Shown: positions 7,970 to 16,262, counted from the first letter of the stretch. The stretch is 64,000 nt of DNA from Pimelobacter simplex (GCF_024662235.1 NZ_CP096276.1:3844001-3908000), one strand, 5' to 3'. Translations and numbers: made by a program. Notes: generated by a model not told the origin, from the letters alone.

Positions 7970-8826
7970 TGGATCCCCCGGATCGCGCGCAGCGGCGCGC
8001 GACGCCCCGCGATGGACCAGACCATGTCGACCGTCTGCCGGGTCTCGACGACCTGGTGCACGCGGTAGATCCGGGCGCCGGCGAGCGCGCAGACCGAGGT
8101 GGCGGCCAGCGTCCCGAGCAGCCGCTCCCCCACGTCGAGGCCGAGCGTCTCGCCGACGAAGTCCTTGTTGGACAGCGACACGAGCACCGGCCAGCCGGTG
8201 GCGACCATCTCGCCGAGGCGCCGGGTCACCTCGAGCGAGTGGAAGGTGTTCTTGCCGAAGTCGTGGGCCGGGTCGATGACGATCGACTCGCGCGCGACGC
8301 CTGCGGCCAGGGCGCGCTCGGCGTAGGCGACGGTGTCGGCGATCGCGGCGGCGACCACGTCGTCGTACTCGATGCGGTAGGGGCGGGTCCGGGGCGTGAC
8401 CCCGCCGGTGTGGGTGCAGATGAGGGCGGCGCCGTACTCGGCGGCCGCGTCGACCAGCTCGGGGTCCGCACCGCCCCAGGCGTCGTTGAGCACGTCGGCG
8501 CCGACGGCGCAGACGGCGGCGCCCACCTCGGCGCGCCAGGTGTCGACCGAGATCACCAGGTCGGGGTAGGTCTCGCGGACCCGGGCCACGAAGTCGACCA
8601 CCCGGGCCTTCTCCTCGGCGACCGAGATCTCGACGCCGGGCGCGGCCTTGATGCCGCCGATATCGACGATCTCGGCGCCCTGGGCGACCACCTCGGCGAC
8701 GCGGGCGAAGGCGGCGTCCTCGGCCCAGGTCGCGCCCTTGTCGAAGAACGAGTCGGGCGTGCGGTTGACGATCGCCATCATCAGCGCCTCGTCCTCGCCG
8801 AACGCGTGCCGTCCGAGCTTCATCAC
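7966..8826 (-). CDS. folP2: Dihydropteroate synthase family protein (FolP2-type)
   Basis: A 286-residue TIM-barrel pterin-binding protein of the DHPS family. Segments: MAIVNRTPDSFFDKGATW (pterin-diphosphate region), AEIVDIGGIKAAPG (in place of the DIGGESTRPG of true DHPS), VISVDTWRAEVGAAVCAVGA, DVLNDAWGG, VIDPAHDFGKNTFHSLEV and GARIYRVHQV. The altered second signature and the direct coupling to gpgS match the mycobacterial FolP2 paralogue (Rv1207, next to Rv1208 gpgS), which has been reported not to act as a classical folate enzyme. The role is therefore uncertain, and a genuine folP is expected elsewhere in the genome. Overlaps both neighbours by 4 nt. Confidence 0.85.
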   Translation of the reverse strand: MMKLGRHAFGEDEALMMAIVNRTPDSFFDKGATWAEDAAFARVAEVVAQGAEIVDIGGIKAAPGVEISVAEEKARVVDFVARVRETYPDLVISVDTWRAEVGAAVCAVGADVLNDAWGGADPELVDAAAEYGAALICTHTGGVTPRTRPYRIEYDDVVAAAIADTVAYAERALAAGVARESIVIDPAHDFGKNTFHSLEVTRRLGEMVATGWPVLVSLSNKDFVGETLGLDVGERLLGTLAATSVCALAGARIYRVHQVVETRQTVDMVWSIAGRRAPLRAIRGIQ

Positions 8827-9719
8827 AGGTAGGCCTCCGCCGCCGGTCGCTCCACCGTGGGTACGACGTGCTCGACCGGCTCGAGCCCGCGCAGGTACTG
8901 GCGCAGCACGGCCTCGTCGCCCCCGGCGACCGGCGTGACGCCGGACCGGGCGAGGGCCGCCGCGATGATCTGGGTCGCCATGCCGCCGAGGTCGCGCAGC
9001 GCCTGGTGCCGGTGGGCGCGCACGCCGAGGTCGACCTGGGCGATCGCCTCAGGGCCGCCCGCGCGGACGGTGTCGACGAGGGCGGCGAGCTCGACGGCGT
9101 ACCCGGTCGGGACGGGGAGCCCGGCGAACCACGCCCGGCGCACCGCCCACTCGCCGGCGAGCGGCTGGACGAGCGCGCCCAGCTCGGGGAAGAGCAGCGC
9201 GATCAGGGGCCGCGCGACGAGCTCGGTGACCCGGCCGCCCTCGAGCGGACCGTCGGCGCCGGGCCGGTCGTAGAAGCCCTTGACCAGCTGCACCTGCGGG
9301 TCGGCCAACAGCGGGCCGAGCAGGCCGGGCACGAAGTGGGTGTCCCAGTCGTGCAGGTCGGCGTCCATGAAGACGACGAGGTCGCCGGAGGTCACGAAGA
9401 GCGACTTCCACATCGCCTCGCCCTTGCCCGGGTGGGTGCCGAGGTCGGGGCGGATCTCGGCGGCGCGGTGCACCCGCGCCCCGGCGGACTCCGCCACGGC
9501 GTAGGTGTCGTCGACGGAGTCGCTGTCGATGACGACGATCTCGTCGACCAGCGCGACGGTGTCCATGAGCGCCTCACGCACCCGGGCGACGACCGCGCCG
9601 ACGGTCGCGGCCTCGTTGCGGGCCGGGACGACGAGGCTGACCCGGTGCCCCAGGGCCACCTTGCGGCCCAGGAGTCCCTCGAGGCTCCAGTCGTCCCAGT
9701 GGGCGGCGCGGATCCCCAT
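8823..9719 (-). CDS. gpgS: Glucosyl-3-phosphoglycerate synthase
   Basis: A 298-residue GT-A (GT81-type) glycosyltransferase that moves glucose from a nucleotide sugar to 3-phosphoglycerate, the first step to glucosylglycerate and, in mycobacteria, methylglucose lipopolysaccharide. The N-terminus (SLVVPARNEAATVGAVVARV) is followed by DEIVVIDSDSVDDTYAVAES. Further motifs are GTHPGKGEAMWKSLFVTSGD, the metal-binding VFMDADLHDWD, the acceptor loop RVTELVARPLI, and GLPVPTGYAVELAAL, all as in GpgS. The ATG at 9719 starts the conserved domain immediately. First gene of a tightly coupled three-gene operon with folP2 and the LigB-like gene. Confidence 0.9.
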   Translation of the reverse strand: MGIRAAHWDDWSLEGLLGRKVALGHRVSLVVPARNEAATVGAVVARVREALMDTVALVDEIVVIDSDSVDDTYAVAESAGARVHRAAEIRPDLGTHPGKGEAMWKSLFVTSGDLVVFMDADLHDWDTHFVPGLLGPLLADPQVQLVKGFYDRPGADGPLEGGRVTELVARPLIALLFPELGALVQPLAGEWAVRRAWFAGLPVPTGYAVELAALVDTVRAGGPEAIAQVDLGVRAHRHQALRDLGGMATQIIAAALARSGVTPVAGGDEAVLRQYLRGLEPVEHVVPTVERPAAEAYL

Positions 9720-9851
9720 GGCGGCCAACCTACCGGCCGGACGAGGGCGGTCCGGATTCACCCGGCAGACTCGCCCCGAACTGCCAGAACCGGTGCTACG
9801 GTCGAAGCCATCTCGGGACATTGGGTGCTCCCTCCCCCCCTGGAGATCGAC
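9720..9851. other. Intergenic region between gpgS and a candidate small gene
   Basis: This 132-bp region would hold the divergent promoters of the gpgS operon and of the candidate small gene at 9852. No convincing -35/-10 pair could be fixed. TACGGT near 9799 is a possible -10 for rightward transcription. Confidence 0.3.
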
Positions 9852-10004
9852 ATGGGTTTCCGCCGATTCCGCCGCAAGGTGCGCTGCCTCCTGAGGTACG
9901 GACCCCACCGGTGCCCGCACATCGAACGCCACTCGCGCCGCCCCAAACGGCCGCGCCGGGTGGCCGCGCAGCCACCACCGCTGGGCCGGCACGCCCGGAC
10001 CTGA
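9852..10004 (+). CDS. Candidate small, very basic protein (50 aa)
   Basis: ATG at 9852 is preceded by TGGAGATCGAC, a plausible ribosome-binding site. It opens a 50-codon frame starting MGFRRFRRKVRCLLRYG, with two Cys-containing segments (VRCLL, HRCPHIE) and an Arg/Pro-rich tail. About nine in ten codons end in G or C, as in neighbouring genes, and the frame fills the gap between gpgS and the amidase, ending 1 nt before the amidase stop codon. The protein is not recognised; it could bind nucleic acid. GC-rich DNA readily produces spurious arginine-rich frames, so this stays tentative. Confidence 0.4.
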   Translation: MGFRRFRRKVRCLLRYGPHRCPHIERHSRRPKRPRRVAAQPPPLGRHART

Positions 10005-10005
10005 G

Positions 10006-10845
10006 TCAGCCGCGGAGGTAGGCCCGGACCGCGGCCGCGATCGCCCGCGCGTAGCGGAGCCGGCCGGCCGCGCTCTCCATCACCGCGGCGTCTCCGGCGT
10101 CGCGCATGTTCCCGAGCTCGGCCATGACCGCGGGCACGTCGGAGAGGTTGAGCGTGCCGAGGTCGGTACGGACGTCGATCCCGCCGGCACCGCGGTAGGT
10201 CGACGGGGTGAACCCGGCGCGGACCAGCGCGTCGCGCAGGGCCACGGCGAGGCGGCGGGAGGGCCGCTCGATGTCGTCGGTCCAGCCGGCCCGGTCACCG
10301 GGCCGGATCACGTGGAAGCCGTGCGCGGTCGACGACCGCACGCCGTCGCCGTGGATGCTCACCCGGACGTCGGCGTCCGGCCCCGGCCGGCCGGGATTGC
10401 CGATCCGGCCGCGCTCGTCGACGCACGGGCCCCAGGCGTCGGCCGCGTCGTCGGGCCGGGTGAGCACGACCTGCGCGCCCATCCGGCGCAGCAGCCGCCG
10501 GGCCTCGACCGCGACCTGCCAGGTGAAGGTCGCCTCGGGGTAGCCGTCGTCGGTCGCCGTCCCGGTGGTGTTGCACTCCTTGGTGAGCCCGCCGGCGTCG
10601 ACCGGCCGGTTGATCTCGTCGGGGAACCGGGCGTTGCCCAGCCGGTGGCCGGGGTCGAGCACGACGACCTTGCCGGCCAGCGGGCGGCGCTTCGGCGGGC
10701 GCCCCGGCAGGACGACCGAGGAGGGTGCCGCGGAGGGCGGGGCGGCACTCGTCGTCCCGGCGCCGGGCCCGGGGGTCTCCGGGCCGGAGCACCCCGCGGC
10801 CAGGACGGCGACCGCGAGCAGGACGGCGGCGGCGCGCCTGGTCAC
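10006..10845 (-). CDS. N-acetylmuramoyl-L-alanine amidase, lipoprotein
   Basis: A 279-residue zinc amidase (Amidase_3 type) that cleaves the MurNAc-L-Ala bond of peptidoglycan, similar in layout to mycobacterial Rv3717/Ami1. The signal peptide carries a lipobox (VLAAGCSG, Cys about residue 19) and a Pro/Ala/Ser linker. The catalytic domain has VVVLDPGHRLG (first Zn ligand His), YPEATFTWQVA (Glu), DVRVSIHGDG (second His), and the C-terminal acidic motif VMAELGNMRDAGDA. It would act on the outer face of the membrane in cell-wall turnover. The GTG start overlaps the galE stop by 4 nt, so it is the second gene of that operon. Confidence 0.88.
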   Translation of the reverse strand: MTRRAAAVLLAVAVLAAGCSGPETPGPGAGTTSAAPPSAAPSSVVLPGRPPKRRPLAGKVVVLDPGHRLGNARFPDEINRPVDAGGLTKECNTTGTATDDGYPEATFTWQVAVEARRLLRRMGAQVVLTRPDDAADAWGPCVDERGRIGNPGRPGPDADVRVSIHGDGVRSSTAHGFHVIRPGDRAGWTDDIERPSRRLAVALRDALVRAGFTPSTYRGAGGIDVRTDLGTLNLSDVPAVMAELGNMRDAGDAAVMESAAGRLRYARAIAAAVRAYLRG

Positions 10846-11846
10846 GCGTACCCCAGGACGTCCTTCCGCTTCTCTCCCCAGGCGAGCGCCGAGGCGATGG
10901 CCTCGTCGAGGCTCAGCTCGGTCCGCCAGCCGAGGAGCTCGGCGGCCTTGTCGGCGTTGGCGAAGGCGCCCGCCGCGTCACCGGGGCGCGGCGGCGCCTC
11001 GACGACCGGGACCGGCTTGCCGACCACGCGCTCGACCGCGGCGAGCAGCTCGCGCACGGTGACGCCGTCGCCGGCACCGAGGTTGATGTAGGTGTAGGGC
11101 GCGTCGACCTTGGCCAGCACGGCGTCGAACTCCTCGACCGCCCGCACGTGGGCCCGGGCCAGGTCCCAGACGTGGATGTAGTCGCGGATGCCCGTGCCGT
11201 CGCGGGTCGGGTGGTCGGTACCGGTCAGCGTGAAGGACTCGCGGAAGCCGAGCGCCGTCTGCGCCATGAGCGGGACGACGTGCGTCGCGTCGCGCAGGTG
11301 GTAGCCGGTCTCGAGGTCCGGGTCGGCGCCGATCGGGTTGAAGTAGCGCAGGATGATCGCGCGCAGGTCGCTCGCCTTGGCGAGGTCCTCGAGCACCATC
11401 TCCATCATCCGCTTGGTGCGGGCGTAGGGGGACGTCGGGTCGACGGCGTCGTCCTCGGTGACCGAGAACTGCGGGGTCAGCGCGTAGAGCGAGGCGGTCG
11501 AGGAGAACAGGATCCGGCCCTTGCCGAGCGCGGTCAGCTCGTCGAACATCTCCAGCGACTTCGCCACGTTGTCCCGGTAGTACTCGTAGGGCTTCTCCAC
11601 CGACTCCGGTACGACGATCCGGGCCGCCATGTGGATCGTCGCGTCGAGGTCGGGGTGCTCGGCGACCACGCGCCGCAGCAGCGCCCGGTCGGCGATGTCG
11701 CCCTCGTAGAAGATCCGGTCGCCGACGTAGGCCCGGGGTCCGCTGAGCAGCGAGTCGAGGACGACCGGGGTGTGCCCGGCCTGCTCGAGCGCCTTCGCCG
11801 TGATCGAACCGAGGTAGCCGGCGCCGCCGGTGACGAGAACCTTCAT
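10842..11846 (-). CDS. galE: UDP-glucose 4-epimerase
   Basis: A 334-residue extended short-chain dehydrogenase that interconverts UDP-glucose and UDP-galactose with bound NAD+. It has the Rossmann motif VLVTGGAGYLGSITAKAL at the N-terminus, HMAARIVVPESVEKPYEYYR (substrate/NAD loop), FSSTASLYA (catalytic Ser/Thr), PYARTKRMMEM (YxxxK), and RYFNPIGADPD. The length is normal for GalE. It supplies UDP-galactose for the polysaccharide genes nearby. The ATG at 11846 appears leaderless, since a -10 box ends 7 nt upstream. Overlaps the downstream amidase gene. Confidence 0.92.
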   Translation of the reverse strand: MKVLVTGGAGYLGSITAKALEQAGHTPVVLDSLLSGPRAYVGDRIFYEGDIADRALLRRVVAEHPDLDATIHMAARIVVPESVEKPYEYYRDNVAKSLEMFDELTALGKGRILFSSTASLYALTPQFSVTEDDAVDPTSPYARTKRMMEMVLEDLAKASDLRAIILRYFNPIGADPDLETGYHLRDATHVVPLMAQTALGFRESFTLTGTDHPTRDGTGIRDYIHVWDLARAHVRAVEEFDAVLAKVDAPYTYINLGAGDGVTVRELLAAVERVVGKPVPVVEAPPRPGDAAGAFANADKAAELLGWRTELSLDEAIASALAWGEKRKDVLGYA

Positions 11847-11853
11847 GGGCCCG

Positions 11854-11859
11854 AGGGTA
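11854..11859 (-). promoter_or_regulatory. -10 box of a probable leaderless galE transcript
   Basis: TACCCT on the minus strand, separated by 7 nt from the galE ATG, which places the transcription start at or next to the start codon. No ribosome-binding site is present. Confidence 0.5.
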
Positions 11860-11882
11860 CTGAGCGACCCCTGCTCCCCCGT

Positions 11883-11898
11883 AAACCGTCGTTTTGCG
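11883..11898 (+). promoter_or_regulatory. 16-bp motif shared with the exopolysaccharide operon upstream region
   Basis: AAACCGTCGTTTTGCG lies 105 nt before the priming glycosyltransferase start. The same motif with one change (AAATCGTCGTTTTGCG) lies 112 nt before the secreted-protein gene heading the 33-24 kb polysaccharide operon, in the same orientation relative to its gene. Confidence 0.45.
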
Positions 11899-12003
11899 AA
11901 CAGCCGCCCCGATCGCCGCGACAGCCGCCGCGCGTCCTCCCTACGGTCACGTCCGCGCACAGCGGTCCGGCGAGGGGGCTGCACGAGGACAACCGGGGGT
12001 CCG

Positions 12004-13431
12004 ATGACGGTCGTCGACCGCGCACCGCGCCACCTGCGCGTGGTCCGGCCGCGTCCGCTCCCCCTGGTCCCCGTCGCCGTGCTCGTCGTCGACGCCCTGC
12101 TCCTCGGCCTCACCCTCGTGCTCGCGGTCCTCGGCCGCGAGACGCTGACCGTCTTCGCGCCGCCGTCCGGGGTCCGTACCCACCTCGACGTGGCCGCACC
12201 GCTGATCCTGCTCGGCTGGCTGCTCTGCACCGGCTTCCTCGGCGGCTACCGCCGCGAGGTCCTGGGCGCGGGCGCCGAGGAGTTCAAGCGGGTCTTCCAG
12301 GCCAGCGTGCTCACCGCGGGCCTGGTCGGGATCGGCTGCTACCTCGCAAAGTTCGCGCTGCCGCGCGGCTTCTTCGTGCTGGCCTTCGTGATCGGGCCGG
12401 CGCTGCTGCTCGTGGGCCGCTGGGTCGTGCGCCAGGTGCTCCACGTGCTGCGCCGCCGCGGCCGGCTCACCACGCGGGTGCTCGTGGCGGGCTCGCTCGC
12501 GGGCAGCGAAGCGATGACCCGGATCCTGCGCCGCGAGAGCTGGCTGGGCTACGCGGTGGTCGGCGCCGTCGTCCCGGCGGAGGCAGGGGCCGGGATCGAC
12601 CTGACCGAGCTGACCGCCGTGGTCGATGAGCACGCCGCCGACGTGGTCCTCTTCGCGCCGGGCGCGATCGCCGACGCCGCGCAGATGAAGCAGGCGATCT
12701 GGGCGCTGGAGCGGCACCGGGTCCACGTCGTGCTGACGCCCCAGCTCGACAACATCTCCCACGAGCGGATCACGGTGCGCCCGGTCGGCGGGGTCCCGCT
12801 CATCCACGTCGAGTCACCCACGTGGACCGACGCCGGCGCGGTCGGCAAGCGGCTCTTCGACGTCCTCGGCGCCTCCGTGCTGCTGCTCGCGCTGAGCCCG
12901 CTGCTGGTGATCGCCGCGGCCTCGGTGTGGGTCCACGACCGCGGCCCGGTCCTCTTCGCCCAGCCGCGGGTGGGCCGCAGCGGCCGTCCCTTCCGCTGCC
13001 TCAAGCTGCGCACGATGCGGGTCGGCGCCGAGGCCCAGGTCGCGGACCTGATGGCCGCGACCGACCAGGACGCCCTGCTGTTCAAGGTCAAGGACGACCC
13101 CCGGATCACCCGCCCCGGGCGCTGGCTGCGCCGCTACTCGGTCGACGAGCTGCCCCAGCTGCTCAACGTGCTGCGCGGCGACATGAGCCTGATCGGCCCG
13201 CGCCCCCAGGTCGCCCGCGAGGTCGCCCTGTACGACGGCGCGATGACCCGCCGCCTGCTCGTTCGCCCCGGCATGACCGGGCTGTGGCAGGTCTCGGGCC
13301 GCAACGACCTGCGCCCCGACGAGGCGATGCGGCTCGACCTCTACTACGTCGACAACTGGTCGATGCTCCAGGACCTGGCGATCCTGGCCCGGACGGCGCG
13401 CGCCGTCGTCGGCGCCCGCGGCGCCTACTGA
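12004..13431 (+). CDS. Exopolysaccharide priming glycosyltransferase (polyprenyl-phosphate sugar-1-P transferase, WbaP/CpsE-like)
   Basis: A 475-residue membrane enzyme that starts repeat-unit synthesis by moving a sugar-1-phosphate from a nucleotide sugar onto undecaprenyl phosphate. The N-terminal half has four membrane helices (about residues 20-135) and a CoA-binding-like/NAD-fold domain (TTRVLVAGSLAGSEAMTRIL). The C-terminal catalytic domain has a membrane entry helix (KRLFDVLGASVLLLALSPLL). It continues with PVLFAQPRVGRSGRPFRCLK, LRTM, YSVDELPQLLNVLRGDMSLI, GPRPQV and RPGMTGLWQVSGRNDL. The ATG at 12004 follows a GGGGG-rich Shine-Dalgarno. It stands alone, 10 kb from the flippase/polymerase genes it is expected to serve. 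Confidence 0.93.
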   Translation: MTVVDRAPRHLRVVRPRPLPLVPVAVLVVDALLLGLTLVLAVLGRETLTVFAPPSGVRTHLDVAAPLILLGWLLCTGFLGGYRREVLGAGAEEFKRVFQASVLTAGLVGIGCYLAKFALPRGFFVLAFVIGPALLLVGRWVVRQVLHVLRRRGRLTTRVLVAGSLAGSEAMTRILRRESWLGYAVVGAVVPAEAGAGIDLTELTAVVDEHAADVVLFAPGAIADAAQMKQAIWALERHRVHVVLTPQLDNISHERITVRPVGGVPLIHVESPTWTDAGAVGKRLFDVLGASVLLLALSPLLVIAAASVWVHDRGPVLFAQPRVGRSGRPFRCLKLRTMRVGAEAQVADLMAATDQDALLFKVKDDPRITRPGRWLRRYSVDELPQLLNVLRGDMSLIGPRPQVAREVALYDGAMTRRLLVRPGMTGLWQVSGRNDLRPDEAMRLDLYYVDNWSMLQDLAILARTARAVVGARGAY

Positions 13432-13551
13432 GCGCCTCGCCCGCGGGCGCGACACGGCGACGGCGGCCAGGCGAACCTTCGGCGAAAGCACGGCGCGGAC
13501 GCGACCGGTCAGTAGAGTCTCACCGACCGTTCCCGCCAGGAGGTTCTCCCC

Positions 13552-14730
13552 TTGCTCCCCCTCGAGTGCCCCACCCAGGCTTACGACTGGGGCTCGACCC
13601 ACGCGATCCCCGGCTTCCAGCGCCGCCGTCCCGACGGTGGACCGGTCGCCGAGGTGTGGCTGGGGACCCATCCGCTCGGCACGGCCCGGATCGTCGACGA
13701 CAGCGGCGATCAGCGCCCGCTCAGCGAGGTGGCCGGACAGCTCGACTTCATGCTCAAGGTGCTCGCCGCCGAGCGCCCGCTCTCGATCCAGGTCCACCCG
13801 AACTCGGCCCGCGCCCAGGCCGGGTACGCCGCCGAGGAGGCCCGCGGCGTCCCGCTCGCCGCGCCCGAGCGGGTCTTCAAGGACCCCCGGCCCAAGCCGG
13901 AGATGGTCGTCGCGCTGTCGACCTTCGACACCCTGGTCGGCTTCCGCCCGACCGCCGAGATCCTGCGCGTGCTCATGCCGCTGCCGCACCCCGTGGTCCG
14001 CACGCTGACCAAGAAGCTGCGCGAGAACCCCGGCTTCGCCGGCATCGTCCGCCTGGTCGAGGGCCTGCTCCTCGAGCCGCCCGGCGCCGACGACGTCGCC
14101 GCGATCGTCGAGCAGTGCCGCGCGGCGCTCGACGACGGCATCGACATCAAGCGGGCCTACGCGACCGCCGTCGAGATCGAGAAGTTCTACCCCGGCGACG
14201 TGGGCGTGCTCGTCTCGCTGCTCCTCAACCGGCTCACCCTGCAGCCCGGCGAGGCGGCGTACCTCGACACGGGGATCATCCACGCCCACCTCAGCGGCAT
14301 GTGCCTGGAGGTGATGGTCTCCTCCGACAACGTCCTGCGCGCCGGGCTCACCACCAAGCACGTCGACCCGGCCGGGCTCGTGCTCTGCCTCGAGGAGGGC
14401 ATGTCCCGGGTCGCCCGGGTCTCGCCCCAGCTGTTCGGGACCTCGACCGACATCTTCAGCCCCAACCGCGAGTTCGCGCTCTCGCTGACCCAGAGCTCCC
14501 AGGCCGACCCGGCCGGCGTGATCCTGCCCGCCACCGGACCGCGCCTGCTCGTGTGCACCGGCGGTGAGGTCGCGCTGCTCAACGAGCGGGACGAGATGCT
14601 CCACCTGCGCCGGGGCGACGCGGCGTACGCCGACGACGGCGACGGCGAGCTGCGCATCGTCGGCACCGGCGAGGTCGCCCAGGCCTACGCGCCCGACGGC
14701 GCGGCCGGCCGCCTCGACGACCTGATCTAG
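13552..14730 (+). CDS. manA: Mannose-6-phosphate isomerase, class I
   Basis: A 392-residue zinc cupin enzyme interconverting fructose-6-phosphate and mannose-6-phosphate, giving the precursor for GDP-mannose. Zinc and active-site segments are LSIQVHPNSARAQAGY (Gln/His ligands), KDPRPKPEMVVALS (Glu) and AYLDTGIIHAHLSGMCLEV (His), with EVWLGTHPLG near the N-terminus. The start is a rare TTG at 13552, supported by AGGAGG 8-9 nt upstream and by homology beginning at once (LECPTQAYDWGSTHAIPGF); no ATG or GTG is suitably placed. It probably feeds polysaccharide synthesis along with galE and ugd. Confidence 0.92.
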   Translation: MLPLECPTQAYDWGSTHAIPGFQRRRPDGGPVAEVWLGTHPLGTARIVDDSGDQRPLSEVAGQLDFMLKVLAAERPLSIQVHPNSARAQAGYAAEEARGVPLAAPERVFKDPRPKPEMVVALSTFDTLVGFRPTAEILRVLMPLPHPVVRTLTKKLRENPGFAGIVRLVEGLLLEPPGADDVAAIVEQCRAALDDGIDIKRAYATAVEIEKFYPGDVGVLVSLLLNRLTLQPGEAAYLDTGIIHAHLSGMCLEVMVSSDNVLRAGLTTKHVDPAGLVLCLEEGMSRVARVSPQLFGTSTDIFSPNREFALSLTQSSQADPAGVILPATGPRLLVCTGGEVALLNERDEMLHLRRGDAAYADDGDGELRIVGTGEVAQAYAPDGAAGRLDDLI

Positions 14731-14746
14731 CCGCCCCGGCGCGGGC

Positions 14747-15046
14747 TCAGCGGCGCCGCAGCCCCGCGAGGGCCGGCCGGACGTCGGCGAGGTAGACGCA
14801 CGCCGCGACGAGCATGGCCAGGTTGACGATCGAGAGCGGGATCGGGACCACCTGGAGGATCACGCCGATGCCGAGGATCAGGGTCCACGTCGTCTTGTTG
14901 AGCTTGTCCGCGGCGTCGTAGGAGTCGGCCGAGTAGAGCAGCGCGCTGACGAAGGCGAAGATCTTGACCACGAGCAGCACGAAGGCGATGCCGACGTTGA
15001 TCCACATCTCCAGGTCACTGGCTGCGCCGACGAATCCCCCGTACAT
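14747..15046 (-). CDS. DUF2516 family membrane protein
   Basis: A 99-residue protein with three hydrophobic stretches (INVGIAFVLLVVKIFAFVSALLY, WTLILGIGVILQVV, LSIVNLAMLVAACVYLADV) separated by a polar loop with DAADKLNKTTW, typical of actinobacterial DUF2516. Function unknown. It lies downstream of the HbhA-like and XRE genes exactly as Rv0476 follows Rv0475 and Rv0474 in M. tuberculosis. A strong hairpin separates it from the HbhA-like gene, and TAGGAT at 15061-15056 gives it its own -10 box, so it may be transcribed separately. Confidence 0.8.
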   Translation of the reverse strand: MYGGFVGAASDLEMWINVGIAFVLLVVKIFAFVSALLYSADSYDAADKLNKTTWTLILGIGVILQVVPIPLSIVNLAMLVAACVYLADVRPALAGLRRR

Positions 15047-15055
15047 AGTGGGTCG

Positions 15056-15061
15056 ATCCTA
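15056..15061 (-). promoter_or_regulatory. -10 box of the DUF2516 gene
   Basis: TAGGAT on the minus strand, 9 nt before the ATG at 15046, suggesting a very short or absent 5' leader. Confidence 0.4.
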
Positions 15062-15073
15062 GGGCAGCACCCG

Positions 15074-15111
15074 AAAAAGCAGCGACCCCGAGGCCGGGGC
15101 CTCGGGGTCGC
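15074..15111 (-). terminator. Rho-independent-type terminator after the HbhA-like gene
   Basis: A perfect 14-bp stem (15082-15095 with 15098-15111, core GACCCCGAGGCC) is followed on the minus strand by GCTTTTTCGG. It lies just downstream of the HbhA-like stop codon and is one of the few hairpins in the window with a T-run. Confidence 0.75.
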
Positions 15112-15129
15112 GGTGCGGAGCGGGTCGGC

Positions 15130-15765
15130 TCAGGCGGAGGGAGCCGGGGTCGCCTTCTTGGCGGCGGGCGCCTTCTTGGCGGCCGGAGCCTTCTTGGCCG
15201 GGGCCTTCTTGGCGGGCGCCTTCTTGGCGGCCGGAGCGGCCTTCTTGGCGGCCGGGGCCTTCTTCGCGGGGGCGGCGGGGGCGGTCGCGACCGGGGCGGC
15301 CGGGACCTCACCGGTGCGGAGCTTGACGACGACACCCTCGCCGCGCTTGGCGAGGTCGGCGTAGAGCGCGGTCGCGGTGGCGACGTTGTCGTCGTACGCG
15401 CCCTTGACGCTGCTCTGGACCTTGGCCGGGAGCGCCTTGGCGTCGGCCTGGAGGTCGGCGAGGGTGCTGACGGCCTTGCCCTGGAGCGACTTCGGCTCGG
15501 GGAGCTCGAAGCCCTTGACGCTGCTCTGGACGCCGGCGACGCGGGTCTGGACACCGGCCACGCGGGCGGTGACGTCCTTCTGGACGTCGGCGACGCGGGC
15601 GGTCACCTTGGCCTGCACGTCGGCGACGTAGGTGCGGACCTTCTCGACGGCGAGGTCGGTCGCGCCGACGCCGGCGTAGAGCGGCTTGGCGGCGGCCGGG
15701 GGGAGGTCGACCTTGGCGAGGTCGAGGGTCGGGATCTCGATCTTGGGGAGCTCGATCTTCGGCAT
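15130..15765 (-). CDS. Heparin-binding hemagglutinin (HbhA)-like protein
   Basis: A 211-residue protein in three parts. The first is a short N-terminal segment (PKIELPKIEIPTLDLAKVDL). The second is a long helical/coiled-coil region (about 30-150) with 7-11-residue repeats such as VRTYVADVQAKVTARVADVQ and two copies of VQSSVKG. The third is a Lys/Ala/Pro tail (about 165-211) of KKAPA units. The tail corresponds to the heparin/nucleic-acid-binding tail of mycobacterial HbhA. The order XRE regulator - HbhA - DUF2516 matches Rv0474-Rv0475-Rv0476. In a non-pathogen, a role in surface adhesion, aggregation or lipid-body association is more likely than host binding. ATG at 15765 is preferred; a GTG 12 nt upstream overlaps the previous stop. 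Confidence 0.75.
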   Translation of the reverse strand: MPKIELPKIEIPTLDLAKVDLPPAAAKPLYAGVGATDLAVEKVRTYVADVQAKVTARVADVQKDVTARVAGVQTRVAGVQSSVKGFELPEPKSLQGKAVSTLADLQADAKALPAKVQSSVKGAYDDNVATATALYADLAKRGEGVVVKLRTGEVPAAPVATAPAAPAKKAPAAKKAAPAAKKAPAKKAPAKKAPAAKKAPAAKKATPAPSA

Positions 15766-15773
15766 TGCTGGTT

Positions 15774-16226
15774 TCACCCTTCGTTGGCGACGGCGTCGGT
15801 GTCCGTCTCGGTAGTGGTCGGCGCGTCTTCCGGCGCCTCGTCCGCGGCCTCGGCGGAGCCTTCCGACTCGGCCGCGTTGAGCGCGAGGAACGATGCGTAG
15901 ACATCGAGGAGCGACTGCTTCTGCCGCTCGGTGAGACCGGTGTCGCTCACGATCGCGAGCTCCACCGATCCCCCCACGCCGTCATCAGGGCTGAGGATCC
16001 CGGCCCTGATGTAGAGCTGCTCCGCAGAGATCCGCAGGGCCTTGGCGATCTGTTGGAGCACCTCGGCCGACGGCTTGCGAAGCCCTCGCTCGATCTGGCT
16101 CAGGTACGGGTTCGAGACCCCCGCCTGGTCGGCCAGCTGCCGCAGGGAGAGACGGGCCGAGGTCCGCTGCTCCTTGAGGTAGTCGCCGAGTGACCCGACG
16201 GTCTTCACGACCTTTCCCTTCGCCAT
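15774..16226 (-). CDS. XRE-family helix-turn-helix regulator (Rv0474-like)
   Basis: A 150-residue DNA-binding protein. The HTH covers about residues 10-70: GDYLKEQRTSARLSLRQLAD, QAGVSNPYLSQIERGLRKPS, then AEVLQQIAKALRISAEQLYI. A second helical block (TGLTERQKQSLLDVYASFLA) and an acidic Thr/Glu/Ala tail follow. It heads the operon with the HbhA-like gene. Just upstream, two TTGCTA hexamers 10 bp apart plus a TTGCAA are a possible autoregulatory operator. Confidence 0.85.
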   Translation of the reverse strand: MAKGKVVKTVGSLGDYLKEQRTSARLSLRQLADQAGVSNPYLSQIERGLRKPSAEVLQQIAKALRISAEQLYIRAGILSPDDGVGGSVELAIVSDTGLTERQKQSLLDVYASFLALNAAESEGSAEAADEAPEDAPTTTETDTDAVANEG

Positions 16227-16239
16227 GTGCCCATCGTGC

Positions 16240-16262
16240 TAGCAATAGTTAGCAAGTTGCAA
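16240..16262. promoter_or_regulatory. Candidate operator of the XRE regulator: helically phased TAGCAA repeats
   Basis: TAGCAA at 16240-16245 and 16250-16255 (10-bp spacing, one helical turn) plus TTGCAA at 16257-16262, directly before the XRE gene start. A locally AT-rich patch in a GC-rich genome. Confidence 0.35.
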
